A stretch of DNA of 64,000 bases from Cladorhizidae sp. MBARI D1340-BT2 (Eukaryota > Porifera > Demospongiae > Poecilosclerida > Cladorhizidae), in contig JAQNBH010000010.1 of NCBI GenBank assembly GCA_028752905.1, positions 27,682,881-27,746,880 on the forward strand. Reading direction: 5' to 3'. The notes below the pieces were generated by a model, which had not been told where the DNA came from, made no database searches, and was given only the letters and a program-made list of their open reading frames with translations. How positions within the stretch are numbered: the stretch's first letter is position 1; every line of letters begins with the position of its first letter. Shown piece after piece: positions 1 to 13,378 of the stretch. Position numbers and translations under genes: made by a program.

Positions 1-1260
1 CCCATGAATTGTGGAGTTCAGTTACCTTTTTGGCACTCAAGTTGTTTACTCTCTTCTTATATTCTACCGTTACTTGGTTCTTCTCTCTGGCTTGGTCTGC
101 TCTGAATACTTGCTCAACCCCCAGGTATTTGTACGAGCCATTGACTTCTTCTATTACCCCACTTCCCAGCCTTGTCCCCTTCCCTCTCCTCGTTCTCCTA
201 CCTCTTCTCATGTGTACTGATGCACATTTCTGCAGCCCGAGCTCCATCCCTATTGCATCTGACACTTCTTCGACTTTGTTTAGGGTCTCGCTCAATTTTT
301 AGCCTGAGGCCGCGTACACCTTCAAATCATCCATGTATAGTAGGTGGGTGAGGGGCTCTCTGATACTGCTGGCGTACCCTTGTGTTTCATGCTAGGCTTG
401 GGATAGAGGAGCCGTGCAGATACAGAAGAGGAGTGGTGAGAGGGAGTCACCTTGAAATATGCCTCTCCTGAAGTCAATGGGGATCCTTGCTGTCTCTTGC
501 TCAGTCACTCTGAGGGATATGTCTGACTTCCATAGGGGGATTAGGATTTGGATCATCCTTCTGATTTCTTTTGGTGCTCTGATGTTTTTCAGTACTCTTT
601 AGGATCCACTTGTGTGGGGTCATGTTGAAGGCCTTCTTATAATCTATCCACCGACCGACAGGTTATTTGTGCATGTCTGTACAATATGCAAATGATAATT
701 GCTTAATGCCTCATTGGCCATATGTTTTTTTACCTGCGCCTCCCGGGCAATAGCCTCTTCTATCAACAGAGCATCTAGGCAGCCTCATTTCCCTTTCGTG
801 AGGGCTTTCTGCTCAGTGGGGAGGATATTGTGGCTTCAAACATGGGCCCCCAGTACTATAGTAATTTTGCTGGTCAGCCTTGCTCAGGCAGGTTATGGGT
901 CTGTGGGGAAAACAGCCATCCTGGAATTGTATTGGTTGGTTTACTTTCTGCTCCCCCCACGTGCTCTCCCATCCCCCTCTCAGTACCACCACCCCCTTGT
1001 CTCTTTCCCCCCTAGCTGGTTGGCTTACCCAGTGTACTGAGATCTGGTCTGGCCCAGTTGCTTTCCAGCCTGGCATTTTTTTCTGTTCATCGTGCCATGC
1101 TTCCCTCCAGTTTGTGTGGGGTTAAGGAGTCTCTCGGGTTTTCTGCCTCATCCCCTTCCCCGTACTTTGTAGCCACGCTGTCACATCTTGCTGGTTAGGC
1201 CTATAGTGTCCTTCTCTCTCCCAGAGGGCCCTCCAGTTTCTTTACTGGTGGCATTTCCCC
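1..1260 (-). pseudogene. LINE-type (non-LTR) reverse transcriptase, degenerate
   Basis: Reading the minus strand downward from about 1260, RT landmarks appear in the right order but in shifting frames with stops: GWKATGPDQIS near 1075-1040, PITCLS near 900, ILPTEQKALTKG near 815-780, LLIEEAIAREAQ near 760-725, DYKKAFNMTPHKWIL at about 650-605, GIFQGDSLSPLLFCI at about 465-420 and the catalytic LYMDDLKVYA at 342-313. A frameshift follows the catalytic box, after which IGMELGLQKC continues in another frame. The FQGDSLSP...LLYMDDLK pattern is a well-known type of retrotransposon polymerase domain in invertebrates; the exact clade (for example R2-like) is inference. Multiple stops and frameshifts make this a dead copy, and it runs off the window start. 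On its upstream side it abuts an hAT-like fragment. Confidence 0.85.
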
Positions 1261-1263
1261 TAT

Positions 1264-1820
1264 CCAAGGGCGGATCCAGGTGGGGGAGGGGGGCTTTGTG
1301 GGCTGAAGCACCCCACTCCAAGTTAATGATATTCATTATGATCTATTTGTTCTAGTGTTTGGTTTTTTGCATAATAATATTTATGAGGCAGGTAGAATAC
1401 ATCAGGCATTAGCAACTGTCATCAACACCTGATCAACACTTCACAAAATGAGAAAATGAGGAGTACATGTGTTTGAGGTGATATAGGCCACACCTTCTGC
1501 TTCTAACCATCAAACTACTGTGTCACTGCAACACCAAACATAGAGTGTGGCTTTCTATCTGAGTAGTGTTAGTGAGTCTTGCACCAGTTGAGTTAGATCA
1601 TGTCTAAAAGAGCCCCTATCTCAAGAGAACCTCCTGTAAAGCGAATGGCCAAGAGCGTGCATCTATTGCAATAATTTTCTAGCATGAAGTAAACTACAGC
1701 TAAGTATATTACCTATGAGACAGAATGATGTAACGTGACCAGATTGATTTATTGTTTAGTTTAGTTATGGAACCTCAGTATATACTAACTGGTGCATTTC
1801 CAGCAGTGCCTCTGGAAATA
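1264..1820 (+). mobile_element. Truncated copy of hAT-like DNA element (left end)
   Basis: Starts with the GGGCGGATCCAGG terminus and runs parallel to the left part of the element at 22487-24227: both share the stretch about AAGTTAATGATATTCATTA, the segment about AATGAGGAGTACAT, and the segment about GGAACCTCAGTA near 1770. Similarity stops around 1815-1820, so only the left portion is present and no right terminus is seen. It has no intact coding capacity. Confidence 0.7.
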
Positions 1821-4800
1821 ATACCATACATCAGTTGTCAGATCTTCCAATTGATCAGGCAAGACTTTGCAGGCCTCATTTGCTATTAGTGCTGGTATGT
1901 GACAATGGCTGGCTGATTACATCGTAACCATGACATCACCAAATTTCGTGCTCGCAAAAATTACATTGGCCCCATCTGTACCTAATCCGACAAGATTATA
2001 ATAAAGGATTCTTGAAAATGCCATTAAATAGCAGCTCTGCAGTTGTCCTCTCTACACTCTCTAGGGCAAAGAAGACACATCTCAATCCAAATATTTATTG
2101 ATAAAATCCAAAAATTTAAGGGTAAAAAATCCAAACAGTTTGGATAAAATCTAACACTATGGCAACACTGAAGCTCTATTGAACGAGGCTCAATCTGCTT
2201 GATCCAGATTTTAACTGCCTTGATACAAGTTAATCCAGGCATCTGCTTGTCTCCAACAGCTAGAGGCAACTTCTGCTAGCTTAGAAATTCACCAACAAAG
2301 CTTGCACCTCAGTCAGAAACTAGCTTACTATTTCGGCAAGACTTCCACTGTTATCGGTCAGCCGGGCTAATCCTTCCTTCACATGCACTCCACACATACA
2401 TGTATATTATATATGATGATGAAATGTCTATATAATTTACATTTGGATCATGCATAAGCATACTATTACAAAGTACAAATTTACATCTACATGCAGGATG
2501 TTCAACAATGTGACATTGTTGTTTGCACATTTTTTGGGAAAGTTGAGCCAGAAATTCACTTAATTTGTTGTCTCCAGTTTTGGTAAACCTGCATTCAAAA
2601 GTCACTGGAGTTCTTCAACACTTTTGTTTTATCCGAGCTTGTAGCAAGATGGTATTTGAGATCTCGTGTTCCTGATCACAAACAAATTGAAGATCCTGCA
2701 TCATTATTGGTTGTAAATAAATTTTAGTTGAAACCACTGCTGGCGTCTATTGTTATTGCAGGCAATCCAAAGATGATCATGAAGATATTGCATGTAATAA
2801 TCCATCTTGTAATATTCAAACATTGTATTTGCAAATCAGGTATAGACCAAAAGAAAAGTGGTGTTGCACATGTTGACACATGTTACTTTCAGTCAAGACT
2901 AATATCTGCCATTTTAATAATGTGTAGATTGTGTTATGCGCAAGTTTTATTGCTTAGATCAAATGGAAAAATTGAATTACATACATTTAAAAATTGAATA
3001 GGTAGAGTTCCATACTCTATTTTTTTTGCACACAGCAGCAATCACACGTTCAACATGGATGCCGCACATTTTCAGAAAATGAAAGTTTTTTTCAACTTCT
3101 AAATTTGAGAGTTGTTCCTTGCCCTTGCTAAAAGTTGGAACGTGGAGTCATGCTTGCATCATTCCCATACCTATAGTTGTTGAAGCCACTGTTGGAAAGT
3201 ACAACTACTACTAGCCGATTCCCAAGAATGCCACAATTTCAGTCAAGTATTTAACGTTAACAATCACTTTTCCTTCCCCAAGGTACTGACACATAATTAT
3301 GACTCTGTACCTTGTGAAGTAATTTCAAGTAGAATTTGTTACATTCTAATATTTACATGACGACCAAGTTGAAGCCCTAGGAAATTAATCTGATGGTTGA
3401 TTTATTATGACCTGAAATTGTGTTAACTTTGTACTAGTAGTGATAAGGGGTACAACAAAGTATACATTTAAGATCATCTTTCAACTCGTCAATCATGTCA
3501 GAATTAACTGTACTATCTTTCTTACGGCTGATATTAATAGTGTCACCTAAATCTGAACTTTCACAGAGAGACACTCAAGCTATCCCTCTGCTCTCAGAAA
3601 TCCCATTGCTATAGCCAACATTAAGCATTGGTAGGCAGTCAGCATTTATTTAGTCTAATAGAGGTGCTGGTTTGTCTGACCAAAAATTGCCTTGAACATA
3701 TTGTCATCCCCGAGAATGTTTTCCATCAAATCAACTCTCTTTATAAAGATAAAACTAGCACACCTCCTCTTACTGAGCTTTTCCGTAGTGCTTTCCTTGT
3801 CAATCACCACTTTGGAATCCTAAGAAAGAAACTCCTTTATCTAACTGAAACACAGAGCATCATCGCACAATTTTGGCTAGTTGTACACCATCACTCATTC
3901 GCACGTGATCACTGAATTGTTATCCAGCTATCAAGACTACTGTGAGAACTCTGTAAAAACTTCTGTCATGCCCCATCATAACTCCGTGCTGAACAGTCTC
4001 CCCAATGAGCCAAAGGATATCAAGAGGGTGGTTTAATCATAGGATTAACGATGAAGCTTGTTCCTCCAACCCCAAGAGGCCACTTGCATTACTCCACCTC
4101 TACCAGACCTTCGCTCATGCTGGCCAGAATGAAGATCTCCTTCAGTTCCATCACAAGCACTGAGTTCACACACACACACACTACTCCAACAAACCCTAAC
4201 CCAAGCGATACTTACACTGTTGACCCTAGGCAGCTTCTTTCTAAGAAGGATACTTCTCCCCAAACCCAGAACATCCCCTGATATGAAATGGAAAACAAAT
4301 TACACATATTAAATAGTTTCCTAGACCATACTGACTCTAAGATTACTGACACACACTCTGTATTCCCATTCTAGAGGATTTTTTCATATAACCCACATCC
4401 TCTGTTCCAACACACACACATACCTTACATCCCAAGCACCTCCTTCCCAACCATCATCCCATTGGGAAGAAGGTACTCCTTTGCCTTCATGCCGCAAGCC
4501 CCAACCCAGCACTAGTAGTTGTTGACCATATAAAATTAGACTTATTTTCCACTTTGTGTGTAGCTATATATTTATTATCTAATCCTCCAAGTGTAAGGCT
4601 ATAATATATAGTAAAATGATTGATGTAAATGCGAGGGTTAATAAAAAGACAATCACAGATAAATTCTAGACAAGATAGTATATTGAATGCATTTGTTGTG
4701 TTTGTTATTTGCATGTTCTGTAGACTAGCCATGATTGCTGTCCACATTCATTTCTTCATGCCATCAGTTACTATTCATTTCATTTTCTATAATAATACAG

Positions 4801-4852
4801 TTTACAATAACTTCTGAAGAAGCAGTTCCATTTCCAGGATGGCTTCTGGGAT
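1821..4852. other. Non-coding stretch 3' of the receptor gene
   Basis: AT-rich sequence downstream of the receptor stop codon. Only short open frames are present, with no recognisable domain. A short CA run lies near 4170 and several AATAAA-like minus-strand sites exist (for example about 4570), one of which could serve as a poly(A) signal for the receptor; this is not demonstrable from sequence. Confidence 0.5.
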
Positions 4853-5136
4853 CTATTTCTGAGGTTGTTGCACATAATTATTTTCATTTTCACCTTCAGA
4901 TGTGAGCACTTTTCCACTGCAATCTAATATTTGCACTTTTATAAACTGCAAGCGGCCAATATCAATATCCCTACTGCCAACAAAACTGGGAAGACTGCCA
5001 AAATCAGTATCTGTATTTCTTTCAAAATTGGGTGTAGTGCCACAATCAGTATCAGCATTGCTTTCCAAAGTGGATATTTGTACACTGCTCTTCACCATTT
5101 TCATATTTCTAAATTGCAATCCTGCGGTTGATTCTG
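4853..5136 (-). CDS. Adhesion GPCR last exon: cytoplasmic tail C-terminus
   Basis: An acceptor (TTTTCTAACAG) opens a 94-codon frame ending in TAG at 4855-4853. It starts in phase 1 and exactly completes the codon left by the exon ending at 5431. The product is hydrophilic and rich in Ser, Thr, Asp and Asn, with an internal near-repeat (NADTDCGTTPNFE / NTDTDFGSLPSFV, then RDIDIGRL), and ends in ENNYVQQPQK. No PDZ-binding consensus is obvious at the very end. Assignment to the receptor tail rests on position, strand and phase, not on homology. Confidence 0.65.
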
Positions 5137-8100
5137 CTGTTAGAAAAGGAGGTAAAACATAAAATTGAGATATCATTATTCCAGTTTGAGGATCATGCCA
5201 CACTCATCAACAGGACATCATCAGCAACAGCACACAAATATTTCATTGCTCTAGCCTCGAAACTCTACTTCCAAGGTACAATTTGAAATCGTTAGTTATC
5301 ATAAAAAGATAATATGAAGATATCATCATATGGGGTCATATTCATATTACATTTATTTTCTTAAAGATTAGATGAAGTTAACATTGACAGTATTATCCAC
5401 AACAATAACAGCAACAATGTTTCCACCTACCTTTGACTATATCCAAATCATTGGTTTTGGTTCTTACTTTGGTGACAGCATAGGAATTAGACTTAGTTTC
5501 TTTTGGATTTCTGCTTCGTCCAACAGTTCCAACTGAGAATGAATTGGTAACCAATTTAGACTCACCCTTCTTACTTCGCCACCAGCTTTGATAATGATCG
5601 CTTTACCTAAGAGTACATGTGATATATTTTCCATGTGGTCACTAGTTTTACTCCAATTTGCTACATTCAATTTGGTCTTTATGAAGAAACAAGAAAGAGG
5701 CATTAAACTGCAAATAGGCACATATGAACACTATTGCTAAATAAAAAAACTCACAAAAAAACTAAACATACACCTTGCATAATACGTTTAGACTGAACCG
5801 ATGGAGAATGGAGAAGCAAATCTCATCGGACAGGTGGAAAAAGGTTGAGCCAGACTAAGAAAGACCCAGTCTCAGATTACGAAGAGCAAGTCACTCTAAG
5901 AAAACAAAGAAGGCACTAGTGTGGCCTTTCAAGCAGATTTTGCTTTAATTTTACTTTTTGATTAATTTATAATGGTCATCCTTCATGGTGAAAAGTTCAA
6001 TTTATCCTAAGATGAGAAAAAGTGTTTGTTCATAGAACTCTTAGCCCATGCATCATGTCATGTACTGTGATGAACAGACATCGACTTGGTATAGAAACCC
6101 ATTAACTAGCTTTATATAATATGCAGATGAGTATCAATGAATGTTGATGGATATGTTAAGTAGGCAACTCAAAAACAGTGTAGTAGTCTTAATAATGTTG
6201 TTGAGTGATTTTTGAGTTCTTGTTCTTGTTTGCTACTCGAGCTGTAGCTATGTTTATTCTTGCTTCTCTTAATAATATATTTTTATCGTAACTTGTTTGT
6301 GCCACTGCAGACTCCATTCATTCACATTTGTTGACAGGAGTGGGATTATGGCAGATGACCGATTCAAATCAAGCTTAAAAGGTAGCAGTAGATGATAACA
6401 TTGTCCAACTGAAGTTGCAAGGAGTCTGATAATAGGTAATACTGGCACCAAGTTGTAGAATCTTGCTGTGTGCCAAAGGTACTGCCAGGAGATAGATGTA
6501 GACATTAAAGAGAATTAGTAGGGTAGTAAGGACTATGAGCAGAAGAATTATAGGCTGTGGCCTGGATGAAGAGACGATGTACTGAGACTAATAAGGTATT
6601 TGTAGATATACTGCGAGGCCTCATAGACAGCATTCAAAATCAAGAAGAAGCGGTGCAGTGAAGGCTGACCAAAAGAGAGACTTTAAAGTAGTGAAGCTAA
6701 CTGAAGATGATTAAGGTATACTTGATGATGTTCGGGTACCTGATGTAGGAATATGTGATAAAAGAGGAACAATGAGCATTCATACTAGCACCTCAACTCT
6801 TTGGAAAGGAACAGCAGGCCAGTGTAGCTATGAGAGTTTAAGATTCAGGCAACTTTCACGAATGAAAGAAAGTGATCTTCTGACATCAATGAGGTGACTT
6901 AGTGACGATGCTTTAGGACTATAAGAAAGCAACCTGGGAAAACTAATCAAGAACTGGTAAGCACATGGCTCTGGAGATATAAACAGCTTCAGTAAGATGA
7001 TGAGCTGATGGCAATTCCAGGTGTGGGATGCTACTATGACAAGGGTATACTATACCAATGCGTGGTACCACCTGTTAGGCGAATCTATTTCCAGCTAGAT
7101 CTATTCTCAGCTGGGTTCAATACTGCACACATCCGAGTATGTTTAATGTATTGAAGGCATTTTTTATCAAGTTTTAATGTATACTTAGTTGAGAACTGAT
7201 TTGTTACTGCTATATATTCATATACAATTTCAAGCCCTTCAGTACAAAAATTGCTTTGAAGGTGTCTCTAGTTGTAAGCTACGAGTAGGGGGAAAAGTGG
7301 ATAAATACATAGAAAATGGACCTTTCAAGATGGTCTTTCAAAGTTATTTGGTGCTGTTGATTTACTACTGAAGTTTAGAGCCAAAAACACTTCATTTAGG
7401 ATGCTAAGAAGCTTCCAGAGTGAGTTAGAGCAAAGGTTTGAGCATTTTTGTCTGTAATCAAATAGGGGTCAAATAAATAGAGAATATGCTACCAAACTTT
7501 CTGATATATGTATATACCATACCAATTAAACTTGAGAATATTTTATCATGTTCCCATGGCATTATTGAGTTCTCTAGCTCTAGCCTAAATCCCAAAACAC
7601 CAGTTGTATTACAGCCATGGTCAACTAGTAAAAGGTCACGAAAGGTAGTTAAGGAGATAACAACAATATAATTACATAATAGTCTCATCACCTGCTTGGA
7701 CATCACCACAAATAGAAGGAAGATGAAGGTACCCTATAGCCAAACAACCAAATATAAACAAGATAACAGAATGGCATTCTAAAAAGATCACTAAATACAA
7801 AAGCATTCTATAAACAGATTTACTCTCAATTAAGACATGTTCCTAGCACTCTTAATTACTCTATCAGTATCCATGATGTAAAAACATAAGTGTGTGTAAC
7901 ATATCAGAGGGGAGGGTGCTATGCTGCACTGTAAATATGTATACTATTACTAATGTCTGATGATGTGTTGTATTCTTTCCTGGAAGCAGATGTTACAGAA
8001 ATACACTACATGCTTATTTATATATTGTGTGGGCTGTATCCTACCAGAAACAGAATGGACAACTGTGCATAATTAAGGTTAATCTCCTTTATTAATATTT

Positions 8101-11100
8101 GTAAAACATACATAACAAACAATTACCATAGCTGTGCTAGTACCTCTTTTGATGTCCTTTCATTCAGCAATGGAGCTATAGCAGTGGTATTTCTAGCTAG
8201 GCCTGAGATGTTATGTAAGAATTGCTACGATTGAGTTGACGATCATTTAAAAAAATACATTAGGCCAAGCACTTTTTTGGATATTAGAATCTTCGAATAT
8301 TACAACAACCAAAAAATGAAATACATGATGTTAGGGCTTGGTATACTGAATTTTTTATGAGCCTATATTTTACCCTTCATATTGTTCAGTATATTGGGAC
8401 ACAATTTGGAGACACTGAAGGAAATAAAGAATTTCTGATACGTTTGTTTTAAATGAGTGGGAAATTCTGTGAAAATTAGATCACTTTGCTTTTATCATTA
8501 TGGCCAGTGATTTCTTTCTAAGGTTTTGACACTTACATAATTAATAGTTAAATTTTTGGTATGCTATTCTATCAAAACAATATAGGGAGTGCCCCCATCC
8601 CCAATATATAACATTAGGAAGTAACCAAGCCCCAACTATGCTGTTTTCACAATCTAGAATTATGAAGAGTACATTTAGCAAGCTCGCAGTAGTGTGTATT
8701 GATTTTGTTGATTGTTTGGAAGTCTGAGAAGATGGATAGCAATGGATACTCCATTTGCAGACTTGAATGTTTTAGAGAACCTCAGAACAATAGCGGCACT
8801 AAATGTACATGAAATCAACCAGCAAATCTTTGCCTAGGGCTACAATTTTTCATTGTAATGAACATAGAAATGATGCAGGTATTGTCAAGTTTAATGATGC
8901 AAGCACCCACTACACCAAGCAAACACTCATACATCTAATTTTTAGGTGAACGGTTAAACACCCTTGGGTGCTTTTGTGTACAGCACAGCATATTGTAACA
9001 AAGAAATTGTGCATGGTCAAATGGAGGAGAGTGCAGTCTTTGGATCTGAAAGTGTTTAGAAAATGGTGTATATTATGTAATTATTCATCTGCACCGAGAA
9101 ACACAGTAATCTACGCAAGGCATTGGAAATTTGGAGTCTTTTGGCAATAAAATAGTTTTGAATGTACACAAAGAAAGAGTAGAAGTAGATATAAAGTTCT
9201 AAGAATATTGAAAATGAGTTTAACGTTTTCCTGTCTAATAAATTACTACCTTAGCCAAAGTTTCAGGGTGTTTCAGGAGCTAATATTGGCCAAAACTATG
9301 GCTTTAGCAGAGGTATGAGCAATTTTTGTATTTTAGGCATGTAATTTTGAAATGTGTGACAAACCAATATAATGAGAGCACTGCTAATGCATTCATGTTA
9401 GCTGAAAGCAAATTTTCTGCTTATATTATTATAATAGAGAATATGTGACCGCTATCTTGAAAATTGTATGTTACTAGATGGAATTTTTTCTGCTGAGAAT
9501 TGTTGCATAGGAATCTAAACTGACTGGAAACCATTACCAATCCCTATGCTTTGATAAATGGGGCATTTTGTCTGGACTGATCTCTCTGTTGTAAGTTTTG
9601 TTGTAGATAAAACAGGTTAGTGCAAAGTCACTTTTCCTTTTGTGGAGCTGATTGTTATAACAGCCAATTGTTTTGCAATTCTACGATAACTATCACTGAA
9701 AACATTTATAGCCTTAAACTTGTTAATTTAAAACCCTAACAATTACTTGGTGGTCAACCAGTAATTGTATCTACAATTCAGTTTGGAGCTGTTTACCAAC
9801 AGAGAATGATTCAAAAATACTTCAAGGATTAAACATTCAAGACACAAAATTAGATTGTCACATCTTCACAGGACTATACACCACAGTACCTGTAAGGCTG
9901 TTGTAATGGCAAAGATGTAGGCCACAAAAGGTATGGCTTTATGAAACACCAACACTCCGGTTATCCATGTTATCCCCATGACAACCACAAGCGACATGAT
10001 TGTCTTCAGCCAATCACTAGGAAAAAATAGAATTTTTATTAGTTACAAAACATGGATGTATTTATTGTTATTGTTGTTTACCTAGCATTTTTTTTAAACA
10101 TGGACTTTCCGTTAACTCTTTTTTTGTGTTTCTGCATGATGCATATAGCCATGATGATGAATCCAATATTAGCCTGCAACAAGGAACATGCAAATACAAC
10201 AAATTAACAACAACAAACATAAAAACCACAACTACAAAATGAAAAAAACACCAAAACAAGACAAAGAACATAAAATGATTTCATTGTCAACTCTATAGGA
10301 TACGACAGACTGTCCTAGATAATCTTCCTTATAACACACCAGGGCATTGCACAAAATTCCATCTTTTCCCATAGAGCAATTGTCAACCTACTGAACCTGC
10401 CTCAACCAAGTGAAATATTGGTCCAATGTATGTCTCCATGGAGCTATTGTTAACCTACTTCAATCTGCTTCAACGGAGTGCGATTGAATATTCATATTAG
10501 AACTATGGTCAATCTAATTCAACCTGCCTCAACTCAGTGTGATGTTAGTCCAGTGCATCCCCCAATGGTATCATATTCGAACTATTCCAACCTTTCTCAA
10601 CAGGGTTGATGTTGATCTGTGTATGTCCACATTAAGCTATTGTTAATCTACTTCATACTAGCTTAATCAATTAGAAAAAGGTTGTTTATATCAATATATT
10701 TGGTATAGCTACATGTATTTTGTACGTTAAAGTTTTGTCTGGTCTACATGGGTAAATTCCGATTTCGTTTTTTTAGTTAAGTCAACCAATATAGTTTACT
10801 TGCTTGATAATGCTACCATAGGTAGACCATGTGTTCTTTTTGTTTATTCATTTATGAAATTAAAAACTATGAAATATTTCTTACAATGAAGAATAAAATA
10901 TTATTATGAGTCGCATTGCAAGTTCATAGCTACCTAGAGAGAGATCTCAAGAGCTAGAGAATTTGAGTTAGTGGTAGCTTTGTTGTAATATCTCTAGTCC
11001 AAGGACAGACTACCAGAATATCACAATCTTCAATGCCATATGTTGCTACTTGGATCAACATACTTGGAATGCTAGGCAATTATATGTATACATGCATGCA

Positions 11101-13123
11101 TAGTGTGTGAATGCATGCTGCAAACACTGTTATAGAGCGAATGCTATTTCATTAATTAACTCTCTTCAAGGTCAAATACTATTGAAAGAACTCATTAGAG
11201 CAAAGATAGTGTTTCTATTCATAGTCTACATAATGATACTCTATTAACATACGACAATAATGACAATGACAGGAGTTATGAAGGCCCAGTTGAAATGTTT
11301 GCCGTAATGAAGCCAGCATCTGTTAACATAAACAACAATGGTATATCAACAACTAAAAATTCATAAGACACTACAATAATTTTATACAATAAAGTTGAGA
11401 TTACTTAATTGTTAAGTACTTTTGGGGAAGAGTTAATCACAAGAATATATCCAATGAAATATGTAATAAAATGTGTAATTAGAACATCAAGTCAATAAAA
11501 ACACCAAGCAAACGGCCACAGAGTAGACATACAAGCTAAAGCTACTATCTCCTAGATCTCCTCGGTTGCACTCTCAGAGCCTGAAGTTTCCACATAGATT
11601 TACCTTCATTAAAAATGGACTGCCTGCCTTCAAGATTGTAAGGGAAATGATGAATTCACATGAATGCATATTAGCTGGTAAAATATCCTTCATTGTGCTC
11701 AGATGAGTCCTCAGGGTTCTTCCCAATCTGAAAAAGACTTTGATGTTGAACTTCCTGCAGACCCTTCTGATGTCTTCACTCATCCCTGCAACACAAGCAT
11801 TCACTACCATAGGATCCTTCTTTTTAGACCCGATTGCCAGTATCAGTGTACTTATTTTCCTATCTGCATTTATATGCATCTACAGAACAATAAGCTTGCA
11901 GATAACCATTCTCTATTATGGCTCTATTTAAATGATGTTCTTTCTTCCAATGGTCTTCCTTTACAGTTACTGTTCTCTATCATACAAGCTCTTCACCTCT
12001 TCTCTTCTGACGTCAATAGGATGATGTGATCTATAATTAAGGTACCAGTTGTGTGCATGGGTTTTCTGTAAACTGTTAAAGTTAGCCTTCCATCTTCCTT
12101 CCCTTGTAGGTGGTAATCCAGAAAGGGCAACAGTCTGTCCATTTCAAGTTCCATGGTAAATTTTATGGATGGCCTGATGTTGTTCAGATGGTCTAACAAC
12201 TCCTGCTCACTTCCCTTCTACGCAATGCAGAAGATATCATCTAGATATCTCTTCCAAATCCTTGGCTTCAGCGTGGCAGTTTTGAGTCCAATTCCTCAAA
12301 GAATTCCATGTAAAAGTTGGTTACCACTGCAGATATTGGAGAGCCCATTACTGCACCCTGTTTCTGCTTGTCGTATTTTTCTTTTGCATGTGAAGTTTGT
12401 GGATTTTACAGTTTAGAAATCCTGTCAGCACCTAGTGTAATCCTCTCATGCAAGCTCTCATCTTTCGTCGACATTCCAAAAATTACTTGCCACAGCTTCC
12501 AGAGAAAGAACATCAAGACGCCTGTAAAAGTGTTCTAAGGTGAAGTCTTCAATTGCTGAACATGCATGGGATAATGGACATACTATTTTGTAAGAGGAAG
12601 CCACCATCTTGAACCAGTCCAGAAGACAGATATTGAAGGAGGAATTGCCCATCAAGCCGACCAAAGTATGAGCAGTTCAATCGAGACTGTGGAATTGACT
12701 TACCTGGCTGCCGGGGAGCCACTTTCAAGAGTTTGAACTTGAAGTCATGACGATCATAATTATTCTTAGTTGATCTTATTTATCATTTACCTACTTTATT
12801 TATTTTTAATTTAATTAATTTATTATAACATGTATTATTGTTTTAATTAATTATTTGTTTTAATTATTTATTTGTTAATATATAAAATAAAATAAATTAT
12901 TGTAATTATATATTTTATTATTTTTTAATATATTTCTCTATTTTTTTGTTTGGTTGTTTGTTTGTTTCTTTAATTTAATTTGTTTTGTTTTATTATTTAT
13001 TTATTATAAATATTATTATTATTATTAATTTTATTTATTTATTTATTTATTTTAGTTTTATTAAATATTTATATTAAAAAAAAAATTTTTTGTAATTTTT
13101 TAATTTTTTATTTATCATTTTTA

Positions 13124-13202
<79 letters not shown>

Positions 13203-13322
13203 GTTGTTGTTGTTGTTGTTGCTGTTGTTATTATTATTATTATTGTTGTTGTTGTTGTTATTAATAATATTATATTGTTGTTGTTGTTATTGTTATTGTT
13301 ATTATTGTTGTTGTTATTATTA

Positions 13323-13378
<56 letters not shown>

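Noticed and set aside
3628..3915. 95-codon plus-strand ORF
   Set aside because: Looks slightly protein-like but has no recognisable domain and lies in the receptor's 3' flank; possibly transposon debris.
5464..5721. 85-codon minus-strand ORF
   Set aside because: It overlaps the receptor tail exon in a different frame; the frame kept is the one matching the phase of the final exon.
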